Of a stretch of 64,000 nucleotides of DNA, positions 27,257 to 35,766 are shown one piece after another. This DNA is from Shouchella shacheensis (GTDB lineage Bacteria > Bacillota > Bacilli > Bacillales > Bacillaceae_D). How positions within the stretch are numbered: the stretch's first letter is position 1; each line of letters begins with the position of its first letter. Both the position numbers and the translations under genes were made by a program. The stretch lies in assembly GCF_001484965.1 (NCBI RefSeq), contig NZ_LLYY01000010.1, positions 100,239 to 164,238 of the forward strand, in the 5' to 3' direction. Below the pieces are notes generated by a model that searched no databases, was not told where the DNA came from, and saw nothing but the letters and a program-made list of their open reading frames with translations.

Positions 27257-28027
27257 ATGGCAAAAAAAGATGTACAACAGGCGTTTGGAAAGTCAGCCCA
27301 GGCCTATGTTACGAGTCCGCTACACGCAAAAGGCGAAGACCTGCTCGCCTTAAAAACCGTCCTGCAACCAACAGGCACTGAACGGCTCCTTGATGTTGCC
27401 ACTGGCGCAGGACATGTCGTCAAAACGATCGCCCCTCATGTGGCAAGCGTCACAGCGATTGACATTACCCCCGAAATGCTTAGCGTGGCCGAGACATTTG
27501 TGAAAGACGAAGGCATCACCAACGCTACATTCCTGGAGGGCCCAGCTGAAGCTCTCCCTTTTGAAGATGCTTCCTTTGATGTCGTCATCACCCGAATAGC
27601 TGCCCACCATTTTGAGCGCCCCTTGGCGTTTGTTAACGAAGCGGCTAGGGTTCTGAACGATAGAGGACGCCTTTTCATTCTTGATAACGTAGCCCCAGAA
27701 GACGGGGAAATGGACCGGTTTTACAACGAGGTGGAAAAGCAAAGAGACCAGAGCCATGTGAGAGCATGGAAAAAGTCAGAATGGATTCAAATGGTAGAAA
27801 AGGCTGGACTGAACCTTGCAAGCCTTCTTACTTTCAGCAAGACGTTCCAGTTTAGTAATTGGACGGAACGAATGCATCTGGGCGCTAACGAAAAAAAGGA
27901 ACTGAATGACTATATGCTCAGGCAAAAGCCAGAAGTCATTTCCCAGTTTTCAATCGAAACCATATCAGGCCAAGTACAAAACTTTCGAGGACAATCGATC
28001 CTTTTAGAAGCTAGGAAGCGTGTGTGA
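27257..28027 (+). CDS. class I SAM-dependent methyltransferase (UbiE-like)
   Basis: 256-residue methyltransferase. Motif I is LLDVATGAGHVVKTIAP (about 44-60), the post-I acidic residue is in VTAIDITPEML, and ALPFEDASFDVVITRIAAHHF is the motif II/III region typical of the UbiE/COQ5-like group (Methyltransf_11). AAAGGAG precedes the ATG. It stands alone; the substrate is unknown. Confidence 0.82.
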   Translation: MAKKDVQQAFGKSAQAYVTSPLHAKGEDLLALKTVLQPTGTERLLDVATGAGHVVKTIAPHVASVTAIDITPEMLSVAETFVKDEGITNATFLEGPAEALPFEDASFDVVITRIAAHHFERPLAFVNEAARVLNDRGRLFILDNVAPEDGEMDRFYNEVEKQRDQSHVRAWKKSEWIQMVEKAGLNLASLLTFSKTFQFSNWTERMHLGANEKKELNDYMLRQKPEVISQFSIETISGQVQNFRGQSILLEARKRV

Positions 28028-28193
28028 AAAAACCGTTCGGGGCTTACAACAATAGAAGGCAGAACCGCCAACTGCGCTTGCCAGGGAAATAGAGACCATC
28101 CCCCCGTGGCTTTTACGCATTCTAAGTTTGATGTTATGCAACAAGCTCTTTTTCCATAGGAATCAATGTAGAAACGTGAAGGGGGGTTAAAAG

Positions 28194-28439
28194 GTGGAAG
28201 AAACGCACAATGTGGTGAGCGAAAAAACGCCGCCAAACAAAGGGTTATCTCTTGCTTTTGAAGGAACGCAACTTGGCTACGAAGCGTCACGATTGCTGAA
28301 GGACATTGCGAAGATGATTGAAAATCAAAGCAGCAACTACCACGTTACGATCGAGATCGCCCACACCAACGCCTCCACAGACGACAATAAACAGGATGAA
28401 GAATATTTGCCGCTTTCGGACTTTCTGCAAAACGATTAG
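28194..28439 (+). CDS. hypothetical protein, 81 aa
   Basis: Unrecognised small cytosolic protein. A GTG start 7 bases after AGGGGGG is convincing. The middle (SRLLKDIAKMIENQ) is an amphipathic helix followed by a beta-like YHVTIEIAHTN segment and an acidic tail. It converges with queF and shares a bidirectional terminator with it. Confidence 0.6.
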   Translation: MEETHNVVSEKTPPNKGLSLAFEGTQLGYEASRLLKDIAKMIENQSSNYHVTIEIAHTNASTDDNKQDEEYLPLSDFLQND

Positions 28440-28461
28440 TGAAGGGGGGTCCCTTCACTAA
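28436..28461. terminator. bidirectional terminator between the 81-aa gene and queF
   Basis: TTAGTGAAGGG (28436-28446) pairs perfectly with CCCTTCACTAA (28451-28461). It starts inside the TAG stop codon of the 81-residue gene and lies 17 bp after the queF stop on the other strand. Confidence 0.75.
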
Positions 28462-28477
28462 CGTTTCTGCCCTTTCT

Positions 28478-28978
28478 CTATCGATTCGTAATCGTCTCCG
28501 GATACAAGTCATGGTTCATCATCCGGTAATCTGCCATCTCCTCGTACTTCGTCCCTTCCCGTCCGTAGTTGCAATAAGGATCAATCGAAATTCCTCCACG
28601 TGGGGTGAACTTGCCCCAGACCTCGATATACCGCGGATTCATTAGTTTAATTAGGTCGTTCATAATAATGTTAACCGAATCCTCGTGAAAGTCGCCATGG
28701 TTACGGAAGCTAAACAAATACAGCTTCAGCGACTTGCTTTCGACCATTTTTACATCCGGGATATAGCTGATGTAAATCGTGGCGAAATCAGGCTGTCCGG
28801 TTTTCGGGCAAAGGGTTGTGAATTCAGGGCAGTTGAATTTCACAAAGTAGTCTCGATTCGGGTGCTGGTTGTCAAAGCTCTCAAGTACCTCTGGGTTGTA
28901 GGAAAACGTATAGTCAGTGCCTTGATTGCCCAGAAGCGTCACACCTTCTAATTGTTCGTCCTTACGTCCTGTATTCAT
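28478..28978 (-). CDS. queF: NADPH-dependent 7-cyano-7-deazaguanine reductase
   Basis: Reduces the nitrile preQ0 to preQ1 for queuosine synthesis. The 166-residue protein is the short, unimodular QueF type of Bacillus. The thioimide-forming Cys lies in [14 protein letters not shown], and the substrate/NADPH region with [21 protein letters not shown] is intact. AGGAGGG is 6 bases before the ATG at 28978. Last gene of queCDEF, 17 bp after queE. Confidence 0.95.
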   Translation of the reverse strand: MNTGRKDEQLEGVTLLGNQGTDYTFSYNPEVLESFDNQHPNRDYFVKFNCPEFTTLCPKTGQPDFATIYISYIPDVKMVESKSLKLYLFSFRNHGDFHEDSVNIIMNDLIKLMNPRYIEVWGKFTPRGGISIDPYCNYGREGTKYEEMADYRMMNHDLYPETITNR

Positions 28979-28995
28979 ATTGTTCCCTCCTAGAT

Positions 28996-29706
28996 CTAGA
29001 CCCCGCGCTTGTTGCCCCACAAGAAGGTGTGAAGCTGAGGCAGTACGCGGGCGTCATTCATAATTGGTTCATCCATCGCTTTTTCAATCAACCATTCATA
29101 GCGATGAAGCGATCGCTGAAGCAGCGTCTCCTGATCCGACGTATGGGTATCGGCATTTCCCACCTGCAAATAAAACGGGACATTCGGATAGCGAAGATGC
29201 ACATCGCAGGCGTAAGCGAAGTCTTCTTCGTCAAACACCACGACTTTAAGACTCATTTGCCTTTCGTCAAGCTTTCCTACAAAGTCGTCGAGCTTAGCAA
29301 AGTCGGTGTCCATCTTAGAACTCGGCGGCTTCGGACTGATCGTCACATCGGTGATATCAAGCAGCCAGTCCTGCCAGATGCTTCCCTGTGTTTCCACAGC
29401 GGTTTTGACTTTCCTCTGTTCTAGTAAGGCCACCAGTTCCGCGATCCCCTTATGAAGTGCGGGGTTGCCGCCTGAGATCGTCACATGGTCAAAGCGTTCC
29501 CCTCCACAGACTTCGAGTCGCTCAACGATTTGCTCCGCATGCAGCAGCTCGCTTTTGCCGCTTCCATCCCAAGTAAACGCCGAATCGCACCAGGAACAGC
29601 GATAATCGCAGCCACCTGTGCGCACGAACATCGTTTTCCTGCCAATGACCATCCCCTCGCCTTGAATCGTCGGCCCGAAAATCTCCATCACCGGGATCTT
29701 CTTCAT
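28996..29706 (-). CDS. queE: 7-carboxy-7-deazaguanine synthase (radical SAM)
   Basis: Radical SAM enzyme converting 6-carboxytetrahydropterin to 7-carboxy-7-deazaguanine. The cluster motif C-x3-C-x2-C appears as [16 protein letters not shown] near residue 32-45, and [11 protein letters not shown] opens the protein as in Bacillus QueE. Length 236. The ATG overlaps the queD stop (ATGA, 29703-29706), so it is translationally coupled. Confidence 0.94.
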   Translation of the reverse strand: MKKIPVMEIFGPTIQGEGMVIGRKTMFVRTGGCDYRCSWCDSAFTWDGSGKSELLHAEQIVERLEVCGGERFDHVTISGGNPALHKGIAELVALLEQRKVKTAVETQGSIWQDWLLDITDVTISPKPPSSKMDTDFAKLDDFVGKLDERQMSLKVVVFDEEDFAYACDVHLRYPNVPFYLQVGNADTHTSDQETLLQRSLHRYEWLIEKAMDEPIMNDARVLPQLHTFLWGNKRGV

Positions 29707-30128
29707 CGTCTCCCATCCTTCTGCGGCCGGTAGGTCACATAGCTCGTTGGTGTCTCACGCACGATGACTTGCAAGCAAACAGGAGCATTTGGCTGTGTCG
29801 CAAGCTCTTCCGTCACGAGCGCATGAATGGTTTCGGCAACGACCTCGGTTGTCGGCTCCGCCTCCCGGAAACGTTCATCGTCATTAAGGAGACGATGATC
29901 AAAGCGTTTGTGAATCGTGTCTTTTAGTCGTTTAAAGTTGATCAAGAACCCAAGATCGTCAAGTTCATCACCAGCAATGGTAAGATTGACAAAATAGGTG
30001 TGTCCGTGAACGCGCCTGCAAGCACCGGCGCGTTCATCATCAATATAATGTGCAGCGGCAAACTGCATATCTTTGTTTAGTTCAAATCGGTAGGCGTGCA
30101 TGACTTGAGGGTAAAATTGCTGCATCAT
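29703..30128 (-). CDS. queD: 6-carboxy-5,6,7,8-tetrahydropterin synthase
   Basis: Converts dihydroneopterin triphosphate to 6-carboxytetrahydropterin. The zinc-binding and catalytic residues are in [25 protein letters not shown] (catalytic Cys, HGH zinc ligands). Length 141. The start overlaps the queC stop in an ATGATGA arrangement, so 30128 and 30125 are both possible starts. Confidence 0.94.
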   Translation of the reverse strand: MMQQFYPQVMHAYRFELNKDMQFAAAHYIDDERAGACRRVHGHTYFVNLTIAGDELDDLGFLINFKRLKDTIHKRFDHRLLNDDERFREAEPTTEVVAETIHALVTEELATQPNAPVCLQVIVRETPTSYVTYRPQKDGRR

Positions 30129-30793
30129 ACACGTATCCCCTCTCGTTCAGCCAGATACTGGCGCATGCCCTCTAGACGCAGCTTGCACGACGGGCATTCT
30201 CGGCAGCCATCGCCGCGTATGCCGTGATAACATGTGAGCGTCCGTGAACGCACATATCCAAAGGCTTCTAGCTCGCCGGCAAGTTTCCACGTCTCTTTTT
30301 TGTTTAACCACATTAAAGGGGTATGAATGACGAACTGCTCATCCATGGCTAAATTAAGCGTTACGTTGAGCGACTTCACAAATACGTCGCGACAGTCTGG
30401 GTAGCCGCTAAAATCTGTTTCACATACTCCTGTCACCAGGTGGCGCGCCCCCATTTCTCTAGCATAGACAGAAGCAAACGATAAGAATAAATGATTCCTG
30501 CCGGCAACGAATGTACTCGGCAGTTCGCCAGCTTCACCGTCCTTGACCTCAATGTCAGACCTCGTTAAGGCGTTTGGCGAAAGCTGATTGATTAAGCGCA
30601 TATCCAGTACTTTAAACGAAACGCCCAAATCATCGGCGATTTCTTTGGCACACTCAATTTCCGCACTGTGACGCTGACCATAGTCAAACGTCACGGTGAG
30701 CACCTCTTCAAATTGCTGTAACGCCCAGAACAGGCAAGTCGTGCTATCCTGGCCGCCGCTGAAAACAACAACGGCTTTTTCTTTCTTGCTCAT
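30125..30793 (-). CDS. queC: 7-cyano-7-deazaguanine (preQ0) synthase
   Basis: ATP-dependent conversion of 7-carboxy-7-deazaguanine to preQ0. The PP-loop is [13 protein letters not shown] near the N-terminus and the C-terminal zinc site is [17 protein letters not shown] placed the start at 30793, with AAGGAG 9 bases upstream; the 30 residues of the longer frame fall in the riboswitch leader. First gene of queCDEF. Confidence 0.95.
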   Translation of the reverse strand: MSKKEKAVVVFSGGQDSTTCLFWALQQFEEVLTVTFDYGQRHSAEIECAKEIADDLGVSFKVLDMRLINQLSPNALTRSDIEVKDGEAGELPSTFVAGRNHLFLSFASVYAREMGARHLVTGVCETDFSGYPDCRDVFVKSLNVTLNLAMDEQFVIHTPLMWLNKKETWKLAGELEAFGYVRSRTLTCYHGIRGDGCRECPSCKLRLEGMRQYLAEREGIRV

Positions 30794-30857
30794 GGCTCTT
30801 TTCTCCTTTTGAGAACGAGCATTCGTTAAACTCCAATTGAGCTCTAACCATACAAAT

Positions 30858-30920
30858 AAACTGCCAACTACGCGCAGTTTCACCGTAGTTTTTTTGAGAG
30901 GGAGTTTGCGAACCTCTTCT
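30858..30920 (-). ncRNA. class I preQ1 riboswitch with expression platform
   Basis: On the minus strand 30917-30886 reads AGAGGTTCGC... CCCTCT, then AAAAAAACTA: the preQ1-I stem (AGAGG/CCTCT), loop and A-rich tail that forms the pseudoknot. Just after it AACTACG (30890-30884) can pair with CGTAGTT (30872-30866), and, alternatively, AAACTG (30880-30875) with CAGTTT (30863-30858) followed by ATTTG. The first hairpin uses the A-rich strand the ligand-bound form needs, so the two are mutually exclusive. It lies 65-90 bases before queC and should lower expression when preQ1 is abundant. Confidence 0.88.
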
Positions 30921-30967
30921 ACTTATGATTTCACCTTTATTGTAGCATACTTTTAAAGCAAGTTTGT

Positions 30968-30995
30968 TTGCAGGTGGAGCATAACTTGGTAAACT
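30968..30995 (+). promoter_or_regulatory. promoter of the aminopeptidase gene
   Basis: TTGCAG (30968-30973), 16 bases, then an extended -10 TTGGTAAACT (TAAACT at 30990-30995), about 40 bp before the start codon. Confidence 0.5.
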
Positions 30996-31035
30996 AACGA
31001 TACGCGTTCACTACATATGAAGGAAGTGTTTATTC

Positions 31036-32268
31036 ATGTCTACGTTTCAAGAAAAGCTTGAAAGCTATGCGGAGATGGCTGTAAAAATTGGTGTTAATAT
31101 TCAAGAAGGTCAGACGCTTTTTGTTCGCACCCCGCTTTATGCGGCCCCGTTTATGCGCCTCGTGGCAAAGAAAGCTTACGCGGCTGGTGCTAAACATGTG
31201 CGCGTAGAGTGGAATGATGAAGAGCTGACGAAGCTAAAATTCCAACATGCCCCGGAGGAAGCGTTCTCAGAGTACCCTAACTGGCAGGCCAAGGCACTTG
31301 AAGAAGAAGCAGAGAACAACGCGGCGTTCTTAAGCATTACCGGCGGCGATCCCGATCTATTAAAAGATGTCGATCCGGAGCGAGTAGCGACGGCAAATAA
31401 GACCGCCGGCAACGCAATGAACGTCTTCCGCAGCTACATTCAGTCCGATCAAGTGAGCTGGTCGATTGTGGCCGTTCCTTCTGTAGGCTGGGCGGAAAAA
31501 GTATTTCCGGAAGCTAAAGGAGAAGAAGCTGTTAGCCAACTATGGGAAGCGATTTTTGCGGCGACGCGGATGAATGAAGTGGATCCTGTGGAAGCGTGGC
31601 AAAACCATCTTGGGTTGCTTGATGAAAAAATGAACACGCTCAACGAAAAGCACTTCCATGCGCTTCACTACACAGCGGAAGGGACTGATTTAACGATCGA
31701 GCTCCCTAGGACGCACACATGGGCTTCTGGAGGTTCCGTCAGCAAAGCAGGGGTGAATTTTGTCGCGAACATGCCAACGGAAGAAGTCTTCACGGCAGCG
31801 AAGAAAACAGGCGTCAACGGAAACGTTTCAAGTACGAAGCCACTGAATTACGGCGGGACGCTAATCACGGACTTTACGCTCACCTTTGAAGACGGAAAAG
31901 TGGTCGACTTCTCCGCCAAAGAAGGCGAGGAGACACTTAAACGACTGCTGGAGAGCGACGAAGGGGCACGTTATATTGGAGAAGTCGCTCTTGTGCCGCA
32001 CAAGTCCCCGATTTCCGATACGAACATTATTTTCTTTAACACGCTCTTTGATGAAAATGCGTCCAATCACCTTGCCCTCGGCAGTGCTTATGCCTTTAAT
32101 ATTGAAGGTGGCAAGGACATGAGCAAGGAAGAACTTCAGAAAAAAGGAATCAACCAGAGCATTACCCACGTCGACTTTATGATGGGTGCAGCGGATATGA
32201 ACATTGATGGCGTTCATAAGGACGGCACGCGGGAGCCGGTCTTTCGAGAGGGCGGCTGGGCGATTTAA
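31036..32268 (+). CDS. M29-family metallo-aminopeptidase (AmpS/thermophilic aminopeptidase T type)
   Basis: Cytosolic dinuclear-metal aminopeptidase, 410 residues. The family metal ligands are all recognisable: Glu in MPTEEVF, Glu in GEVALVPHKSPIS, His and Tyr in NHLALGSAY, His and Asp in THVDFMMG. AAGGAAG precedes the ATG. It is divergent from queC. A weak 7-bp hairpin (TTAAAGG/CCTTTAA, 32275-32303) follows the stop. Confidence 0.93.
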   Translation: MSTFQEKLESYAEMAVKIGVNIQEGQTLFVRTPLYAAPFMRLVAKKAYAAGAKHVRVEWNDEELTKLKFQHAPEEAFSEYPNWQAKALEEEAENNAAFLSITGGDPDLLKDVDPERVATANKTAGNAMNVFRSYIQSDQVSWSIVAVPSVGWAEKVFPEAKGEEAVSQLWEAIFAATRMNEVDPVEAWQNHLGLLDEKMNTLNEKHFHALHYTAEGTDLTIELPRTHTWASGGSVSKAGVNFVANMPTEEVFTAAKKTGVNGNVSSTKPLNYGGTLITDFTLTFEDGKVVDFSAKEGEETLKRLLESDEGARYIGEVALVPHKSPISDTNIIFFNTLFDENASNHLALGSAYAFNIEGGKDMSKEELQKKGINQSITHVDFMMGAADMNIDGVHKDGTREPVFREGGWAI

Positions 32269-32361
32269 TCAACGTTAAAGGTTAAAAAGGACGGACCCTT
32301 TAATTCGTAAACTTCACTTGCAAATAGGTTATTTTCATCTAGTCCGCTCGGAATTAAGCAT

Positions 32362-32408
32362 GAAAAGAACCTTGAAGGCAAAAAAGATCAATCGCCTTTC
32401 AAGGTTCT
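32362..32408 (-). terminator. terminator of the first copper-storage gene
   Basis: AGAACCTTGAAAGGC / GCCTTCAAGGTTCT with one bulge and a 14-base loop; on the minus strand TTTTC follows. Confidence 0.75.
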
Positions 32409-32419
32409 CATTACTAAAG

Positions 32420-32743
32420 TTATGCAGCCGCCATTTCACGGCATACTTTTGCGCAACGATGGCAGGCCTCGGCACAGTCTTGACAATGCTGTGCGTCATG
32501 CTTGGCACACTCATCGCCACAAGCCTGGCAAATGTCCGCGCACAATCCACAGATTTGCTTTGCAAACTGGCTGTTCGTCTGCATTGCCTTAGCAGCAAAA
32601 GCACAAACATCGGCACATTCTCGGTCTAACCGAATACATTCAGCCATCATTTTAACATCCTGTTCCTTCAAACATTCATCGAAACACCGCTTGCATTGCT
32701 CCATGCATTCTAGGCATGCTTGAATACACTCCTGATAAGTCAT
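32420..32743 (-). CDS. four-helix-bundle copper-storage protein (Csp-like)
   Basis: 107-residue Cys-rich protein without a signal peptide. Cys occur as CIQAC, CMEQCKRCFDEC, CADVC, CGLCADICQACGDEC, CQDCAEACHRCAKVC, i.e. facing the inside of a four-helix bundle as in cytosolic Csp3, which stores many Cu(I) ions. A paralogue is encoded at 55900-56235. The upstream region shows an ATCTTCATAAT element like the first half of the repeats described for other promoters here, but without a matching -10. Confidence 0.85.
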   Translation of the reverse strand: MTYQECIQACLECMEQCKRCFDECLKEQDVKMMAECIRLDRECADVCAFAAKAMQTNSQFAKQICGLCADICQACGDECAKHDAQHCQDCAEACHRCAKVCREMAAA

Positions 32744-32986
32744 AACCCTTCATTCTCCTTTCTATTGTTCAATAGACTACGGCATTTGGTAACCTTCCGC
32801 GTCTTTATATGATTTACCCATTAATTATGAAGATTGAGGGAAGGTCTACCTAGAAGTGCGTTTCTGTGTCTGGGTGCTCGTCAACCTATGAGTCCTTCGT
32901 GAACCACTTATAGACCAGCCGGGCAAACCAAATGGGAAATATTTTTCTTCCGATAAACCATGGAAAGTATCACACTCCCCTGAAAT

Positions 32987-34111
32987 TCATTTGTTCACTT
33001 CCTGATTAATCCAGTTACGAATCCCCAAATTCGGAGGCCACGGTTCTACTTTGTCATCTAAGGCAACGAAGTCCTCAACACGTTCTTTGAGAGGTTTTTC
33101 GAAGTCATTTACCGGGCTGAGCTCTTCTTCAAAAATAACTGTGCCATCCTCGTTTCGTATCACCAGGGCATCATCAAAGATGTTTGTTGTAGTAGTGCTA
33201 TTTTTCGGAACTGTGACGTATGTTTGCGATTCCAGCTGGTATTGATTCCCCTCATTATCTTCAAACGTTTGACCGGCTGAAAATTCTTCAGTTGAAAAGT
33301 TTCCAAACCCGTAGTCTAGTAACTTGGTTGTATCTCTATAGGCATCTTGAGAGGAAGGAGCGTTTAACGTGACAGCGATTAATTCAACACCCTCCCGCTC
33401 TGCAGAGGTAGCTAGGGTAAAACCCGATTGCAACACGTATCCGTTCTTAATACCAGTCACTCCCTCGTAATCCCACAGAAGACGATGATGGTTATAGAGA
33501 GTGGTTTCCCAGCCCTCGCCATTCCATTCCAATTCCTTTGTTCCGACAATCTTTTTAAAGGATTCGTTCTCTATTGCATACTGTGCAATTTTGGCCATAT
33601 CATACGCTGTTGTATAATGATTTTCATCGTATAGGCCGTGAGGGTTTGTAAAGTTAGAGTCTGTCACCCCAACCTCCTCTTTTACAAAGTTATTCATTTT
33701 CGTTGCGAAAGCAGATTCACTATCAGCCAAATGCTCAGCAATCGCTGTTCCGGCGTCGTTGCCAGAATTGACAAGAAGCCCTTGCACTAATCGCTTCAAT
33801 TTCACTTCTTCCTCCTCTAACAGATAGACCCTTGTTCCATCCACTTTGGTCGCTTCTTTACTCACTCGAACAATATCAGTTAAATCCCCTTCCTCAATGG
33901 CGAGAATCCCAGTTACCATTTTTGTGATACTTGCAGGGTACATCTGCCTCTTGGCATTCTTGCCAAAGATGACTTTTCCCGAATTGGCATCAATTAAAAT
34001 AGCTGCCTCGCTCATCAAATTAGGTTGATCCTCTGAACTGGCAAGAGATGATGAGTGACTTGAGAAAATCATCAGAAATAGTAATAGCATAATAGAGATC
34101 TTATGTTTCAA
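32987..34111 (-). CDS. D-alanyl-D-alanine carboxypeptidase (S11/PBP5 family)
   Basis: Secreted or membrane-anchored penicillin-binding enzyme that trims D-Ala from muropeptides; 374 residues. N-terminal signal peptide (1-25), nucleophile motif PASITKM, SGN motif LLVNSGNDAG, and third motif GIKNGYVLQSG, where the usual KTG is KNG. The C-terminal domain (about 270-374) is the PBP5-like beta domain, but the end lacks a clear amphipathic anchor. Usual length. It may be a vegetative DacF-like enzyme or a regulated accessory copy. Confidence 0.9.
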   Translation of the reverse strand: MKHKISIMLLLFLMIFSSHSSSLASSEDQPNLMSEAAILIDANSGKVIFGKNAKRQMYPASITKMVTGILAIEEGDLTDIVRVSKEATKVDGTRVYLLEEEEVKLKRLVQGLLVNSGNDAGTAIAEHLADSESAFATKMNNFVKEEVGVTDSNFTNPHGLYDENHYTTAYDMAKIAQYAIENESFKKIVGTKELEWNGEGWETTLYNHHRLLWDYEGVTGIKNGYVLQSGFTLATSAEREGVELIAVTLNAPSSQDAYRDTTKLLDYGFGNFSTEEFSAGQTFEDNEGNQYQLESQTYVTVPKNSTTTTNIFDDALVIRNEDGTVIFEEELSPVNDFEKPLKERVEDFVALDDKVEPWPPNLGIRNWINQEVNK

Positions 34112-34315
34112 AATACGAGGCCCCTTCCTAGATCATTGCAATATCGAAATCGTTCATATCTTCAGCTATAAATTATGTAGCCTCTCCCTTGAAGAAGTGA
34201 GTCAATACTTTGCCCGATTCGGACTCTTACTTATGGTTTAAACATGATGTTATAGAGTATACGAGGCAAGTGTGGAGAAAACATGAAGTTGCATGATTTA
34301 ACACAAAATATGACG

Positions 34316-34350
34316 AAATATGTAGAAAAATAGGTTGTTTCTACATATTT
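34316..34350. repeat. 13-bp perfect inverted repeat
   Basis: AAATATGTAGAAA (34316-34328) and TTTCTACATATTT (34338-34350) around a 9-base loop, in the 300-bp gap between the carboxypeptidase and rhodanese genes. No T-run follows on either strand, so an operator or RNA hairpin is more likely than a terminator. Nothing else is seen in 34112-34381. Confidence 0.5.
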
Positions 34351-34381
34351 TCTGGTGATCTACTGGAAATAGAACAACGAT

Positions 34382-34417
34382 AAAAAAAGACCAGCGTGGA
34401 ACAATTGCTGGTCTTTT
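34382..34417 (-). terminator. terminator of the rhodanese gene
   Basis: AAAAGACCAGC / GCTGGTCTTTTTTT, an 11-base loop, directly after the stop codon. Confidence 0.9.
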
Positions 34418-34829
34418 AGCTTGTTTCCAGTGGGCCCTCCCATACGGCCATGCCACCGCCGAAATTGGCAACATCATCAAATCCTTGACTGACCAAAAAG
34501 TCCGCGCTTTCAACACCCATCCGCCCTGTATGACAAATTAGGATGATGCGCTTTTCATCGCTCAGTTCTTGATAACGCTGTTGAAAGTCTTCGTAAGGAA
34601 TATGAATTGCACCAGAAATATGCCCTTCCTCATAAAGCTCTTTTTCACGCAAGTCCACAAATTCAACCGTTTCATCACCAATTTCTTTCTTTACCTCTTC
34701 TTGATTAATTTCTTCCCAATCCGCACCATCATCAACAGCCGTTTCAGATGTAAATGGATTAATGATGACAAGAACCGCTAAGGCTAATGTCACGATAAAA
34801 ATGATTGGCATTAAATATTTACCGCCCAT
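34416..34829 (-). CDS. membrane-anchored rhodanese-like protein
   Basis: 137 residues: one N-terminal membrane helix (about 6-26), then an extracellular or cytosolic rhodanese domain with VEFVDLREKELYEEGHISGAIHIP and the active-site loop ICHTGRMG (Cys present). Such proteins transfer sulfane sulfur or handle thiol stress. The start is uncertain: ATG 34829 has GGTG/GAAGGA very close, and a GTG at 34841 is also in frame. Confidence 0.82.
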   Translation of the reverse strand: MGGKYLMPIIFIVTLALAVLVIINPFTSETAVDDGADWEEINQEEVKKEIGDETVEFVDLREKELYEEGHISGAIHIPYEDFQQRYQELSDEKRIILICHTGRMGVESADFLVSQGFDDVANFGGGMAVWEGPLETS

Positions 34830-34925
34830 TCCTTCACCCACTTTCTAATCTACTGGTAAAAACAGTTTGTTATTGGACTCTATAAATAGCAGCTTGTACG
34901 AACAGGAAGACACTAAGACATCCCT

Positions 34926-35066
34926 TCAATGGGTTGATATTTCACTGTCAAAAGGGTTAATATCATTCTCCTTTTTTTCATAGTTGTTAGATTGCCTAGT
35001 TATTACGATATTGATCAAAATAAATAATACAATTAGCAGCCCTAACCACCATTTTTTAATTGCCAT
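34926..35066 (-). CDS. single-helix membrane peptide, 46 aa
   Basis: The ATG at 35066 with AAGGA 8 bases upstream gives AIKKWW, a 17-residue hydrophobic helix and a polar acidic tail ending NPFDSEIS. The tail is reminiscent of the NPFTSE segment just after the helix in the adjacent rhodanese (NPFD/NPFT), so the genes may share ancestry. Function unknown. Confidence 0.5.
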   Translation of the reverse strand: MAIKKWWLGLLIVLFILINIVITRQSNNYEKKENDINPFDSEISTH

Positions 35067-35283
35067 CCCCCCTGTCCTTATGTCCCGCAAGATATTATTG
35101 GTTGGTTGTTTGCTTCGGTAGAATGCAAGCCAGAAGGTTTTACCCCACTTTATAGGAAAACTCACATATGAAGTCAGACTAGTTGCTACCTCCGGCTAAT
35201 TTTTTAAGAGGAAGGAGCAATACCCTTCCTTTTAAACATTGTTTAGTTCTCCTATGATGACATAAAGCTAGTGCAAGCATCGA

Positions 35284-35448
35284 TCATTCTTGGGCTTCAG
35301 GAGAGTCCATGTTCATCGCCTCCATCATTTTGTTTACGTTCATGATGTTTGCACCAGAAGTACCTGGAAAACCTACAGTACCGATTACTAAGACCGTAGC
35401 AAATGCGAATGAGAAAATAAGCACTTTCGTCTTTTTTGGCACTTTCAT
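35284..35448 (-). CDS. small exported/membrane protein, 54 aa
   Basis: Reads MKVPKKTKVLIFSFAFA..., a basic N-terminus, a hydrophobic segment to about residue 24 and a short Met/Asn-rich tail (NVNKMMEAMNMDSPEAQE). GGAGGAG abuts the ATG, and the in-frame GTG at 35442 is 8 bases after GGAGG, so the start may be there. An activator-type promoter copy lies at 35476-35509. Function unknown; the Met-rich tail could bind Cu(I), which is speculation. Confidence 0.55.
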   Translation of the reverse strand: MKVPKKTKVLIFSFAFATVLVIGTVGFPGTSGANIMNVNKMMEAMNMDSPEAQE

Positions 35449-35475
35449 CTCCTCCGTCTCCTCCTCTGTATCACT

Positions 35476-35509
35476 CTAGTTTTAATAAAAATTTGAAGAA
35501 ATTGTGATG
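35476..35509 (-). promoter_or_regulatory. PhoP-like direct-repeat promoter, copy 1
   Basis: Minus strand: ATCACA-N5-TTCAAA as two half sites 11 bp apart, with an imperfect -10 (AAAACTA) at the position where other copies have TATACT. About 30 bp before the 54-residue gene. Confidence 0.4.
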
Positions 35510-35517
35510 AATCAAAA

Positions 35518-35766
35518 TTAGTTTTCTTCTTTTATGATTTTATACTTGCGTTCAAATTCATCCTCGCTTATCTCCCCCCTTGCAAACCGTTCTTTCAACA
35601 TTTGAATTGCGCTGTCTCCTCCCGCTGCATCTGCAGACTTTCTTTCGCGCCTATCAAAGAACTTCATCACGAACGTAATTACACCGTAAATGAGTAACCC
35701 TACAATGAAAATGGTAAATATCATATATAGGACCATCCCAGTGTTCATCATCCCGTCGCCCATCAT
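35518..35766 (-). CDS. membrane protein with SHOCT domain, 82 aa
   Basis: One hydrophobic helix (about 10-35), a basic segment FFDRRERK, then the C-terminal SHOCT motif (AIQMLKERFARGEISEDEFERKYKII), a short oligomerisation helix pair. The N-terminus is Met-rich (MMGDGMMNTGM). Start uncertain: GTG 35775 or ATG 35766/35763. SHOCT proteins of this size often sit beside metal or redox genes; the function is unknown. Confidence 0.72.
   Translation of the reverse strand: MMGDGMMNTGMVLYMIFTIFIVGLLIYGVITFVMKFFDRRERKSADAAGGDSAIQMLKERFARGEISEDEFERKYKIIKEEN

Noticed and set aside
27350..27757. 135-codon minus-strand frame
   Set aside because: Shadow of the UbiE-like methyltransferase gene.
32318..32629. 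103-codon plus-strand frame
   Set aside because: Shadow of the Cys-rich storage gene; no ribosome site.
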